Positions 8,273 to 16,403 of a stretch of DNA of 64,000 nt are shown here, in pieces. A program made the translations under genes and the position numbers. This stretch comes from an uncultured Eggerthellaceae bacterium (GTDB lineage Bacteria > Actinomycetota > Coriobacteriia > Coriobacteriales > Eggerthellaceae), in the NCBI GenBank assembly GCA_958452575.1, contig CAUDUM010000001.1, forward strand, positions 434,001-498,000, given 5' to 3'. The notes beneath the pieces are model-generated. The model did not search any database and was not told the DNA's origin. It worked only from the letters and a program-made list of their open reading frames with translations. Each line of letters starts with the position of its first letter. Within the stretch, counting starts at the first letter, position 1.

Positions 8273-9268
8273 ATGAGCACGTTTCTGGAATCCATGATCT
8301 CCCGCGCCAAGGCGGACAAGCAGACCATCGTCCTGCCCGAAGGCGACGATCCCCGCACGCTCGAAGCGGCCGAGGAGATCCTCGCCAAAGGAGTCGCCGA
8401 TCTGATCATCTTGGGCGATGCGAAGCAGATCGGCGCTAGCGGACGCGCGCTCGAAGGCGCCCAGATCGTGGATGTGCGCACCTCCGAGCTGCGCCAAGAG
8501 CTTGCCGACGCGCTCTTCGAGATCCGCAAGCACAAGGGCATGACGCCTGATCAAGCACTGGAAAAGATGGACGACGTGCTGCACTTCGGCGTCATGCTCG
8601 TCAAGACGGGACGCGCCGACGGAATGGTTGCAGGCGCATGCCATGCGACAGGCGAGGTGCTGCGCCCCTGCCTGCAGATCCTCAAAACCGCTCCGGGCGT
8701 CAAGCTGGTCAGCTCGTTCTTCGTGATGGTGGTGCCCGATTGCGATCTGGGCGAGAACGGCACGTTCGTGTTCTCCGACTGCGGCCTGGAAGTGCAGCCC
8801 GACGCCGAACGGCTGGCCCACATCGCCGTCAACTCCGCCAAATCTTGGAAGACGCTCATGGGCACCGATCCCACCGTGGCCCTGCTCTCGCACTCCACCT
8901 ACGGATCGGCCAAAAACGACGATACCGCCAAAGTCGTCGAGGCGACGCGAATCGCACGCGAGCTGGCACCGGACCTCGCGCTCGACGGCGAGCTGCAGGC
9001 GGACGCCGCGATGGTGCCGAGCGTCGGGGCATCCAAGGCGCCCGACTCCCCCGTCGCCGGCAAGGCCAACGTGCTGGTGTTCCCCGACCTTGATGCAGGC
9101 AACATCGGCTACAAACTGGTCCAGCGCTTGGCAAAGGCCGAGGCTTACGGCCCCATCACGCAAGGCATTGCCGCTCCTGTCAACGACCTGTCCCGCGGCT
9201 GCAGCGCTGCCGATATCGTCGGCGTCATCGCGATCACCTGCGTGCAGGCGCAGGCCAACAAGGCTTAA
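8273..9268 (+). CDS. pta: Phosphate acetyltransferase
   Basis: Converts acetyl-CoA and phosphate into acetyl phosphate and CoA; with AckA this yields ATP and acetate in fermentation. The 331-aa protein begins MSTFLESMISRAKADKQTIV and has the PTA-family stretches LPEGDDPRTLEAAEEIL, RADGMVAGACHATGEVLRP and DLDAGNIGYKLVQRLA. It is the short form without an N-terminal DRTGG domain. The internal ATG is chosen because GGAGG lies 4-5 nt upstream; the open frame runs further 5' but looks non-coding there. Unusually, it is convergent with ackA rather than in an operon with it. Confidence 0.95.
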   Translation: MSTFLESMISRAKADKQTIVLPEGDDPRTLEAAEEILAKGVADLIILGDAKQIGASGRALEGAQIVDVRTSELRQELADALFEIRKHKGMTPDQALEKMDDVLHFGVMLVKTGRADGMVAGACHATGEVLRPCLQILKTAPGVKLVSSFFVMVVPDCDLGENGTFVFSDCGLEVQPDAERLAHIAVNSAKSWKTLMGTDPTVALLSHSTYGSAKNDDTAKVVEATRIARELAPDLALDGELQADAAMVPSVGASKAPDSPVAGKANVLVFPDLDAGNIGYKLVQRLAKAEAYGPITQGIAAPVNDLSRGCSAADIVGVIAITCVQAQANKA

Positions 9269-9307
9269 TCGCCTTTGCGGATCGCCCTCATCCGCAATGA
9301 AACGGCG

Positions 9308-9344
9308 AGCGCCCCGCAGCTCCATGGATGAGCTGCGGGGCGCT
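9308..9344. terminator. Shared terminator between pta and ackA
   Basis: A perfect 15-bp stem (9308-9322 with 9330-9344; arms AGCGCCCCGCAGCTC and GAGCTGCGGGGCGCT) closes a 7-nt loop. It lies between the convergent ends of pta and ackA. Short pyrimidine-rich tails follow on both strands, so it probably works bidirectionally. Confidence 0.8.
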
Positions 9345-9390
9345 TCCATTAGGGGGGGGCAGCCGGCTTGCCGGCATAAGCGAGTCGCCG

Positions 9391-10584
9391 CTACTGATGA
9401 ACCAGCTCGTAGGTGTCGCGGGCGATCATGTACTCCTCGTTCGTGGGGATGATCAAGATGGCGACCTCGGAATCATCGGTCGAGATGATGCGCTCGCCAC
9501 CGCGCGTGCTGTTGCGCTTCTCGTCCAGCACGATGCCGAGCGGCTGCAGGCCGGCGAAGATGAGGCGGCGCATCTTGTCGCAGTTCTCGCCCACGCCCGC
9601 GGTAAGCACGATTGCATCGACGCCGCCCATGACGGCGATGTACTGGCCGATGTACTTCTTGACGGAATGCGAGTACATCTCGTAGGCGAGCTGCGCGCGC
9701 TCGTCTCCTTCTTCGGAGGCGGTGCGCACGCTGCGCAGGTCGTTGCTGATGCCCGAGATGCCCAAAAGGCCGGATTTCTTGTTCATGAGGTCGTTGACGC
9801 CCTGCGCGTCCAGACTCTCATGATCCATGAGGAACGGCACGATAGCGGGATCGATCGCACCGCAGCGCGTGCCCATCATCAGGCCGTCGAGCGGCGTCAG
9901 GCCCATGGAGGTGTCGACGGCGATGCCATGGTCGATGGCGCTCATCGAGCAGCCGTTGCCCAAGTGGCACGTGATCAGCTTAAGGTCCTCGAGCGGCTCG
10001 TCGAGGAAGGCGGCGGCGCGCTCGGAGATGTAACGGTGGCTGGTGCCGTGGGCGCCGTACTTACGGATGCCGTACTTCTCGTACAGCTCGTAAGGCAGCG
10101 GATACATATAGGCCTTGGGCGGCAGCGACTGGAAGAACGCCGAGTCGAAGACGGCGACCATCGGGATGCCCGGCATGTGCTTCTGGCATGCGTGGATGCC
10201 CATGAGCGCAGCCTTGTTGTGCAAGGGCGCCAGCTCTGCAAGCTCGTCGATCTTGGAGATGACGTCATCGTCGATGATGACGGAACGGTCGAAGTACTTG
10301 CCGCCTTGGACGATACGGTGTCCGACGGCGTCGATCTCGGCGAGCGAGTCGATGGCCTTGGTGGGACCGCTCGTCAGCGTTTCCAGGACGAGCGCCATCG
10401 CTTCGTCATGATCGGCCATATGGGCGTCGATGACGACCTCGTTGTCGTCGATGCCGTGCTTATGGAACGCATCGGGAGACCCCACGCGCTCGCAGATGCC
10501 CTTGGCGAGCAGAGCATGCGTCTCCACGTTGAGCAATTGATACTTCAAGGAAGATGATCCTGCATTGATGACCAGAACGTTCAA
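9391..10584 (-). CDS. ackA: Acetate kinase
   Basis: Transfers the phosphate of acetyl phosphate to ADP, giving acetate and ATP. The 397-aa protein has the ASKHA signature VLVINAGSSSLKYQLL at the N-terminus, HLGNGCSMSAI in the middle and the late GGVDAIVLTAGVGEN motif, all typical of AckA. The start is a TTG with AAAGGAGG 7 nt before it; the usual MNVLVINAG N-terminus begins exactly there. It converges on pta, so the two steps of the pathway have separate promoters. A structured repeat lies upstream, between it and the HIT gene. Confidence 0.96.
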   Translation of the reverse strand: MNVLVINAGSSSLKYQLLNVETHALLAKGICERVGSPDAFHKHGIDDNEVVIDAHMADHDEAMALVLETLTSGPTKAIDSLAEIDAVGHRIVQGGKYFDRSVIIDDDVISKIDELAELAPLHNKAALMGIHACQKHMPGIPMVAVFDSAFFQSLPPKAYMYPLPYELYEKYGIRKYGAHGTSHRYISERAAAFLDEPLEDLKLITCHLGNGCSMSAIDHGIAVDTSMGLTPLDGLMMGTRCGAIDPAIVPFLMDHESLDAQGVNDLMNKKSGLLGISGISNDLRSVRTASEEGDERAQLAYEMYSHSVKKYIGQYIAVMGGVDAIVLTAGVGENCDKMRRLIFAGLQPLGIVLDEKRNSTRGGERIISTDDSEVAILIIPTNEEYMIARDTYELVHQ

Positions 10585-10734
10585 CGATCCGCCTCCTTTG
10601 CTTTTCCTAACTTGAATATTTTAGAAGCGAAGCGTAAACGTGCCGGACGCGACCCCTCCCCTTTCGGCAAGCGGTGCATGGAGCGTGTTGGAGAAATAGA
10701 GAGCAGCGAACGTTGCGAAACGCGCAGGTTGAGA

Positions 10735-10887
10735 AAATGTCAGCGAGCGGGGTGCTGGCGAGTGCAGACGACGCGAAAACCCGCCTTGGTTGGACTTCGG
10801 TCCACCAAGGCGGGCTTGAACGTCAGCTGTGCCGCCAGAACCCCGCGCAGCGTCGACCGGTTCCGGCGGTCGGCAGACCGCCGGAAC
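10735..10887 (-). repeat. Structured intergenic repeat, family 1 (copy near ackA)
   Basis: Read on the reverse strand it starts with a 12-bp hairpin (10860-10871 with 10876-10887) touching the HIT stop codon. An outer stem (10747-10760 with 10833-10846, 13 of 14 paired) then encloses a hairpin with a TTCG loop (10780-10795 with 10800-10814). About 20 unpaired or weakly paired bases lie on each side of the inner stem. The element ends with a GCTGACATTTTC-like box. The copy at about 44398-44553 has the same order of parts, the linker GTCGACGCTGC versus CTCGACGCTGC, and the end box GCTGACATATCC. Function unknown; it fills nearly all of the 300 bp between ackA and HIT. Confidence 0.7.
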
Positions 10888-11237
10888 TACCGAGCAGGGC
10901 TGCCGTCGTTCATCGGGGCGCCGCCGAGGACATGCACGTGGATGTGGTGCACGGACTGCTGGGCGTCGTCTCCGGTGTTCACGATCACGCGGTAGCCGCT
11001 CTCAGCGATCCCTTTGATCTCGGCGATCTTCTTGACGGTGTTGAACAGGCGTCCCATTTCGTCATCGGGAATGCCATCGCCGATATTGTCGTAATGGTTC
11101 TTGGGGACGATGAGCGTGTGGCACGGCATTTGGGGATTCAGGTCCTCGAACGCCAGCACGTCGTCGTCTTCGTAGACCTTGTTGGAGGGAATCTCGCCCG
11201 CCACGATCTTGCAGAAGATGCAGTCGTCTTTGCGCAT
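10887..11237 (-). CDS. HIT-family nucleotide-binding protein
   Basis: Histidine-triad hydrolase of 116 aa, of the Hint/HinT type that splits nucleoside phosphoramidates and related nucleotides. The catalytic triad is visible as HHIHVHVLGG with His98, His100 and His102. Cys6-x2-Cys9 with His48 may bind zinc, as in many bacterial Hint proteins. The internal ATG (MRKDDCIFCK) is chosen because GAGGT lies about 9 nt upstream; an earlier in-frame start adds 13 residues that do not look like the family. It begins about 110 bp downstream of xseB on the same strand. Confidence 0.92.
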   Translation of the reverse strand: MRKDDCIFCKIVAGEIPSNKVYEDDDVLAFEDLNPQMPCHTLIVPKNHYDNIGDGIPDDEMGRLFNTVKKIAEIKGIAESGYRVIVNTGDDAQQSVHHIHVHVLGGAPMNDGSPAR

Positions 11238-11347
11238 GGTCGCGCACCTCGTTCCTCCGCCTTGAGGGAGCGGCACCCCGCCGCATCTTCCGCCGCGGCA
11301 GCGTCGTTTACAGTGTACGTCAGATGAGAGCCATCGAAAACGCTCCG

Positions 11348-11617
11348 TTAGGACAGCGTCGCATCGCGCGTCTTGTCGTCGGGAGCCGCCTCGAGCTCGC
11401 CCATCAGCACGTCGACTTTCTGCTGCGCCTCGGTCAGGCGCTTCTGCAGCGATCCGAGCAAGGCGACGCCGCGCTCATAACCCACAAGGCTCTCCTCCAA
11501 CTCGAGCGTGTTGCTTTCCAGCTTGCCGACTATCGCATCAAGCTGCGCCAGCGCTTCGTGAAACGAGAGGTCCTCGACGGGGGTCGCATCGAACTGGGCG
11601 TTGTTCATATCGATCAT
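11348..11617 (-). CDS. xseB: Exodeoxyribonuclease VII small subunit
   Basis: Partner of XseA in exonuclease VII, which degrades single-stranded DNA from both ends. The 89-aa helical protein has the XseB core SFHEALAQLDAIVGKLES and LELEESLVGYERGVAL (about 18-53), followed by a coiled-coil-like helix and an acidic tail. GAAAGGA precedes the ATG by 6 nt. It lies 33 bp downstream of xseA on the same strand, the usual arrangement. Confidence 0.93.
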   Translation of the reverse strand: MIDMNNAQFDATPVEDLSFHEALAQLDAIVGKLESNTLELEESLVGYERGVALLGSLQKRLTEAQQKVDVLMGELEAAPDDKTRDATLS

Positions 11618-11650
11618 CGGAAATCCTTTCTATGACGCAGGGACGGTTCA

Positions 11651-13114
11651 TCAATCGAAAGCCACGGAGTCGATGTCGATGCGCTTTGTCGATTCGACAC
11701 GGCACTCGACGACGCCGTCGGACACGTTCACTTGCAGCGGATCGCCTTCGCCCACTTGGGCGACGTGCTTGACGATTCCGCCGCCTTCGTCGCGCGCTAT
11801 CGCGTAGCCGCGCCCGAGGATGGCAAGCGGGGATAGATCGTTCAAACGGGCGGCGCGCAGCCCCATCTGCTGTCGGAAGCGCTCCAGCAGCGATCCAAGG
11901 CCCACGGTCAAACGCGCGTGCTGGCGATTCAGCGATTCGCGCTGGCGCTCCCCCGCACTGGACAGCGAGCGCGACAGGCGATCGGCGAGATGGCGCGTCG
12001 CCTCCGCATCGTGGGTCAACGCCTGCGGAAGCGCACGACGCAGACGCCCGGCAAGCTGCTCGACTTCGAAACGACGGCTCTCGAGCGCGGCGGGAAGCGC
12101 CCGCTCCAAACGGGCCGCCAGGTGATCGACCCCCATCGCCTCCTGGGCGAACAGCTGGTCGACGTCGCGCAGCACAGGACGGTCCGAAAGACGCGCGACC
12201 TCGGCGCGCGATCGATCCACGACGCGTGCGACGGCGCCGTTGAGCGCGACGGTGCGCGCGCTCAAAAGGTTGAGGATCTCAGCCTGATCGGGAACGGCCG
12301 CCGTCGCTGCCCACGTGGGCGTGGAGGCACGCACGTCCGCGACCATATCGGCGATGAAGTTGTCGGGTTCGTGCCCGATACCGGTGACCACGGGGATGGG
12401 GCACGCGGCAACGGCGCGCGCGAGGCCCTCGTCGTTGAACGGCATCAGGTTCTCGTAGGATCCGCCGCCGCGGCCCAAGATGACCAGCTCGGCATCAGAT
12501 GCTGCGATGCAGCGCAGCCCCTCGATCAAAGCGGCGGGAGCGCCCGCCCCCTCCACTTGGACACCTGCCAGAACCACGCGCGCCATCGGCCAGCGACGGC
12601 GCAAAGTGCGCAGGATGTCGTGTACCGCATCGCCGCGCGAAGAGGTTACAACGCCGACGACGCGGGGGAACGGCGGCAGCTGCCGCTTGCGGGAAGGATC
12701 CATAAGACCTTCGGCCTGAAGCTTGCGCGCCAGCAGCGCGACCTCCATCCGCAGTTTGCCCTCGCCGGCGAGCGACAAGCGCCTCACATCGAAGTTCATC
12801 GTGCCGCGCGCAGCGTACAGGCTGAAGAAGCCGGAGACTTCGACCTCCTGCCCGACCTCCAGATCCAGCCCGCTTGCGCGGTATAGGTCGTTCCACATCA
12901 AGCACTTGAGGGCCGAGGAGCGATCCTTGATCGTGAAGTACACCGCCTTGTAGCCGCGCTTGGCCGACACCTCGGACACCTCGCCTACCACGGTGAGGCG
13001 GATGCCCTTGAGCGTTCCCTTGACGATGTCGAGCGCCTGCGAGACGGTGAGGGCCTTGCAATCCCGCCCTTCGCTCGAGGCCGCCTCGGCGGAGCCGTGC
13101 GCGTAGCCGGTCAT
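11651..13114 (-). CDS. xseA: Exodeoxyribonuclease VII large subunit
   Basis: Catalytic subunit of exonuclease VII, 487 aa. An N-terminal OB-fold (about 20-120, with VVGEVSEVSAKRGYKAVYF) precedes the XseA nuclease core: PRVVGVVTSSRGDAVHDIL, ILGRGGGSYENLMPFN and PVVTGIGHEPDNFIADMVAD, then a long coiled coil. The start is the ATG 8 nt after the stop of the upstream protease gene, with GAGGAA just before it; the longer open frame would run into that gene. xseB follows, so the two subunits are made together. Confidence 0.95.
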   Translation of the reverse strand: MTGYAHGSAEAASSEGRDCKALTVSQALDIVKGTLKGIRLTVVGEVSEVSAKRGYKAVYFTIKDRSSALKCLMWNDLYRASGLDLEVGQEVEVSGFFSLYAARGTMNFDVRRLSLAGEGKLRMEVALLARKLQAEGLMDPSRKRQLPPFPRVVGVVTSSRGDAVHDILRTLRRRWPMARVVLAGVQVEGAGAPAALIEGLRCIAASDAELVILGRGGGSYENLMPFNDEGLARAVAACPIPVVTGIGHEPDNFIADMVADVRASTPTWAATAAVPDQAEILNLLSARTVALNGAVARVVDRSRAEVARLSDRPVLRDVDQLFAQEAMGVDHLAARLERALPAALESRRFEVEQLAGRLRRALPQALTHDAEATRHLADRLSRSLSSAGERQRESLNRQHARLTVGLGSLLERFRQQMGLRAARLNDLSPLAILGRGYAIARDEGGGIVKHVAQVGEGDPLQVNVSDGVVECRVESTKRIDIDSVAFD

Positions 13115-13121
13115 GGACGCG

Positions 13122-13790
13122 TTATTCCTCGCGCTGGCCGAGCAGCCACAGAAGCTGCAGGATGGAGGTGAGCGCGGCAGCAACGTAGGTGAGCGCGCAC
13201 GCGCGCAGCACGCTGCCCGCGCCGGAGCGCTCGCCCGCCGGCATGCCGATCGTGCCCATGTAGGTCATAGCGCGGGCCGAGGCGTTGAACTCGACCGGCA
13301 ACGTGACGAGCTGGAACAGCACGACCGCAGCGTACATGATGATGGCCAGGGTGATCAGGCCGGCGATCTGCATGAAGATGCCGATCATCAGCAAAAACAC
13401 CCAAGCGTTGGAGGCCAGGTTGACTACCGGGACCAGCGATCCGCGCACCTTCATCGGCGCATAGCCCTCGGCGAACTGGCAGGCATGCCCGACCTCGTGG
13501 CACGCCGTCGCCGTAGCGGTGATGGAGCGCCCGTCGTAGGCCTCGGGCGAAAGCGTCACGGAGTTCGTGCGCGGGTCGAAGAAATCCTGACCGCGGCCGC
13601 CTCGCTGGACGGGCACGTTGTGGATGCCGTAGTACGACAGCATCTGACGCGCCGCCTCGGCACCCGTGAGCCCGTTGCTGATGGGTACGCGCTGGTATTT
13701 GTGAAGCTGGCGGTTAACCCAGGCGGTGGCGGCACAGCCGATGATGAGCGTGACGACGATCAAACCCAGATAGCCCATATCCATGTACAT
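13122..13790 (-). CDS. YugP-like membrane zinc metallopeptidase
   Basis: Protein of 222 aa in the Zn_peptidase_2 (YugP) family. An N-terminal membrane helix (about 6-25) is followed by the zinc motif HEVGH (98-102, within TATACHEVGHACQFAEGY); three or four further hydrophobic segments follow. This suggests an integral-membrane metalloprotease with its active site near the membrane. The substrate is unknown. GAAGGAG precedes the ATG. A TATAAT hexamer (13872-13867 on the reverse strand) lies 77 bp upstream as a candidate -10 box. xseA begins 8 nt after its stop, so it probably leads a protease-xseA-xseB operon. Confidence 0.85.
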   Translation of the reverse strand: MYMDMGYLGLIVVTLIIGCAATAWVNRQLHKYQRVPISNGLTGAEAARQMLSYYGIHNVPVQRGGRGQDFFDPRTNSVTLSPEAYDGRSITATATACHEVGHACQFAEGYAPMKVRGSLVPVVNLASNAWVFLLMIGIFMQIAGLITLAIIMYAAVVLFQLVTLPVEFNASARAMTYMGTIGMPAGERSGAGSVLRACALTYVAAALTSILQLLWLLGQREE

Positions 13791-13947
13791 GCGTTGGTTC
13801 TCCTTCTCGAATCAATCCGCATCTTCCGCGCTGAAACGCTACCGCGCGGATAAGCATCAACAAAGAATTATACCGATGCGACGGACGCTTACAGCCCGCA
13901 AGAGGCCTCGAACGCGAACATCCGCAAGCTCGTTACCGCCGCGTCAT

Positions 13948-15093
13948 CTATCCCACGCGCTCGACGACGAGAGATCCTCCATCAAGCGACAGCTTGATGC
14001 GCCCGTCGAGCAGATCGAGCAGTTCGTCCCCCACGATGGCGCAGCGCCATCCACGCAGCAGCTCGACGTCGTCGCGGTAGCCACGGGCGACGCGGACAAG
14101 GTCGTCGTGGCTTGCCAACGTGGGCATCGCGATGCCGCTCTCCTTGGAACGCAGGCGCACGAGCGCCATCATCAGGTCGAGTTGGAAGTCAACGTTGCGC
14201 TCGCTTTTGCCCGGGCGGTCGGGCTCGGGCCACGCGTCGGGAGGCGAGTCGAGCGCCGACACCATCAGCGACAACACCTTGCGCGCATCCTTGATGGGAA
14301 GCTTCTCCTTGATGCCGCGCACCATGTACAGGTCGCCGATCGTGCGGGGCTCGCGCTTGCACGCCTCGACGATCTGCTCGTCGGTGAGCACCCACTTGCG
14401 CGGGATGTTGCGATTCTGCGCGGTCAACTCGCGCCACGCCGCGACCTCGCGCGCGGCGGCAAGCTGTCGGCGGGACAGCGACGTCATGCGCTTGAGCCGC
14501 TTGTAGCGCAGCCGCTCGTCGATACGGAAATGAGACGGATCGGACAGCTCGGCAAAGTCGTTGGCCAGCCATTCGAGCCGACCCTTCTCCTCCAGTTTGG
14601 CCCTCATCTGAGCATAGAGTTTAGGAAGGTAGATGACGTCCTCGGCGGCGTACTGAAGCTGCGATTCGGACAAGGGTCGCTGAGACCAGTCGGTGAACGA
14701 GTCGATCTTGCGCAGCTGCACGCCCAGCTCGGCGTGGATGAGCGAGGCGAGGCCGATCTGCTGGGTATGGCCAAGCAACGCGGCGGCGATCTGCGTGTCG
14801 AACACGGGATTCGGCAGCATCCCCATTTCGTGAAGTATGATCTCGAGATCCTGGCCGCCCGCATGGAACAGCTTGATGATCCCCTTGTTGGCGAACAGGG
14901 GCTTGAGCGGATCGAGGCTCTCGATGGCGAAGGGATCGACGACGGCCACCCGATCATCCGCCGACAACTGCAGAAGGCACAGCTTGGGGTAGTAGGTCTT
15001 CTCGCGGAGGAACTCGGTGTCCACCGCAAGCACGCGCGCACCCTCGGCGCTGCGGGCGAACGCCTCGAGCGATTCTTGGTCGGCTATGTACAT
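13948..15093 (-). CDS. rnd: Ribonuclease D
   Basis: DEDD-type 3'-5' exoribonuclease of 381 aa, involved in trimming tRNA and other small RNAs. Exo I is DTE at 25-27 (AVDTEFLREKTYYPKLC), Exo II lies in LFHAGGQDLEI and Exo III in YAAEDVIYLPKLY (Asp plus Tyr, DEDDy type). A helical HRDC-like domain follows at about 205-285 and a tail of about 90 residues ends the protein. The ATG starting MYIADQESL is chosen because AAGGA lies 9 nt upstream; more distal starts extend the protein without family resemblance. It is divergent from the lipid kinase gene. Confidence 0.92.
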   Translation of the reverse strand: MYIADQESLEAFARSAEGARVLAVDTEFLREKTYYPKLCLLQLSADDRVAVVDPFAIESLDPLKPLFANKGIIKLFHAGGQDLEIILHEMGMLPNPVFDTQIAAALLGHTQQIGLASLIHAELGVQLRKIDSFTDWSQRPLSESQLQYAAEDVIYLPKLYAQMRAKLEEKGRLEWLANDFAELSDPSHFRIDERLRYKRLKRMTSLSRRQLAAAREVAAWRELTAQNRNIPRKWVLTDEQIVEACKREPRTIGDLYMVRGIKEKLPIKDARKVLSLMVSALDSPPDAWPEPDRPGKSERNVDFQLDLMMALVRLRSKESGIAMPTLASHDDLVRVARGYRDDVELLRGWRCAIVGDELLDLLDGRIKLSLDGGSLVVERVG

Positions 15094-15170
15094 CCAGGAG
15101 GTTCCTTGCCTAGTCTTCGTCTCTTCGTGATCATGTTGTACCATGCATATTAGCAAGAGAAGGGGGTTCT

Positions 15171-16100
15171 GTGAAACTGCTCGTCATCAACAACCTCAAC
15201 TCCGGATACGGCGAGGGCGCGGTGTACGACTTCATCCGATCGTTCGTCGGCGACAGCGACGAGGTGTGCATGCGCTCCACCGACGGATCCACCGAGGTTG
15301 CCACGATGCTGGACGATGCAACATCGTTCGACGCCGTGGTCGCGAGCGGCGGGGACGGCACCGTTGCCGCCGTCAGCTACGCGCTTGCGGGATCGGGCAT
15401 ACCGGTGCTCCCCTTTCCGGCCGGCACGGCCAACCTGCTCGCGCTCAACCTCCAATCTCCCAACGAGCCCCACGCTTTGGCCAAGATGATCAGAGCGGGC
15501 TTGATGCTCGACTTCGATCTAGGCGAAATCGAGGTCGCCGGCAGGAGCTTCGGCTTCGTGATCATGGCCGGCGCCGGCTACGACGCGGCGATCATGCGCG
15601 ACGCCAAGCCCCACAAACGCGTATGGGGACCGATGGCCTATTTCTCCGCCGCCATCGCCAACGCGACGCCCCAGGTGTCCAAATTCCACATGGTTCTGGA
15701 CGGCGAGCCGATTGAAAGCGAAGGCCTGGGAATACTGCTGGTCAACTTTGCCAAGATCCAGTTCGACCTGGCGGTGACGCACGACAACCTTCCGCGCGAC
15801 GGCGCGCTGGGCGTCGTGGTGCTCAAGGGCAAAAGCGCGTTCGACCTGATCCCCGCCCTGATCTCGACGGTGCTCGACCGCGATGGCATGCATCCCGATC
15901 GCACCGACTCGCTGGAGATCTACACTGCCCGGGAGGTTTCGGTGATCGCTGATCCGCCGATGGAGGTGCAGTTCGACGGCGAGACGACCGGCCTCACCAC
16001 TCCCTTCACCGCACGCGTGCTGCCCGGCGCCGCGCGCTACTACGTTTCCGAGGAAGGCTACGAGCAATTCTCCGGCGAGGAGCTCCACGAGGTGCGGTAA
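15171..16100 (+). CDS. Diacylglycerol kinase-family lipid kinase
   Basis: Protein of 309 aa with a DAGK catalytic domain. The nucleotide loop is GGDGT (60-64), followed by FPAGTANLLA (82-91), as in YegS/DgkB/BmrU-type lipid kinases. The C-terminal part has VQFDGE near a short beta-rich domain typical of these enzymes. It should phosphorylate a lipid such as diacylglycerol at the membrane; the precise substrate is not visible. It starts at GTG with AAGGGGG 4 nt upstream. It stands alone and is divergent from RNase D. Confidence 0.9.
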   Translation: MKLLVINNLNSGYGEGAVYDFIRSFVGDSDEVCMRSTDGSTEVATMLDDATSFDAVVASGGDGTVAAVSYALAGSGIPVLPFPAGTANLLALNLQSPNEPHALAKMIRAGLMLDFDLGEIEVAGRSFGFVIMAGAGYDAAIMRDAKPHKRVWGPMAYFSAAIANATPQVSKFHMVLDGEPIESEGLGILLVNFAKIQFDLAVTHDNLPRDGALGVVVLKGKSAFDLIPALISTVLDRDGMHPDRTDSLEIYTAREVSVIADPPMEVQFDGETTGLTTPFTARVLPGAARYYVSEEGYEQFSGEELHEVR

Positions 16101-16122
16101 GGTCATCGAGTGCCGATATCGA

Positions 16123-16147
16123 AAAGCTGTAGCCGAAAAACAGCTTT
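16123..16147 (+). terminator. Weak hairpin after the lipid kinase
   Basis: AAAGCTGT (16123-16130) pairs perfectly with ACAGCTTT (16140-16147) around a 9-nt loop, 23 bp after the stop codon. Only a short T-rich tail follows, so termination would be weak or Rho-assisted. Confidence 0.5.
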
Positions 16148-16199
16148 CATGCATTTCGTTTCGACTCTCCTCGTGTCCTCCATATCCAAAAAAATAATC

Positions 16200-16228
16200 T
16201 TGCAAGCATGGAAAGTTGCCGCTAAAAT
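16200..16228 (+). promoter_or_regulatory. Promoter of tRNA-Val
   Basis: TTGCAA (16200-16205) and TAAAAT (16223-16228) are exactly 17 bp apart. The -10 box ends 31 nt before the mature tRNA, leaving a short 5' leader for RNase P. Confidence 0.75.
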
Positions 16229-16259
16229 ACTTGAGCACGTTGAAACGGCAACGTGATTC

Positions 16260-16334
16260 GGTCGCTTGGCTCAGCGGGAGAGCATCGCCTTCACACGGCG
16301 GGGGTCACAGGTTCAAATCCTGTAGCGACCACCA
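16260..16334 (+). tRNA. tRNA-Val (anticodon CAC)
   Basis: A full cloverleaf folds. The acceptor stem GGTCGCT pairs with AGCGACC, the D stem is GCTC/GAGC, the anticodon stem TCGCC/GGCGG closes the loop TTCACAC with anticodon CAC, and the T stem ACAGG/CCTGT closes TTCAAAT. CCA is encoded after discriminator A. It reads GUG valine codons. It has its own promoter and terminator and is not part of a cluster. Confidence 0.95.
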
Positions 16335-16342
16335 TTAACAAC

Positions 16343-16376
16343 AGGCCGGAGGAAATCCCTCCGGCCTTTTCGTTTC
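16343..16376 (+). terminator. Intrinsic terminator of tRNA-Val
   Basis: AGGCCGGAGG (16343-16352) pairs with CCTCCGGCCT (16358-16367) around a 5-nt loop and is followed by TTTTCGTTT. This is a textbook Rho-independent terminator 9 nt after the CCA end. Confidence 0.92.
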
Positions 16377-16403
16377 TAAAGCTTCATCCACCCCTGAACG
16401 TCC

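Noticed and set aside
10887..11276. Longer HIT protein starting 13 codons upstream
   Set aside because: The extra residues are unlike the family and the internal ATG has the better-placed ribosome binding site.
11639..11653. CAGGGACGGTTCATC between xseB and xseA as a possible half of a GGGACGGT palindrome
   Set aside because: No matching arm nearby, and part of it overlaps the xseA stop codon; likely chance.
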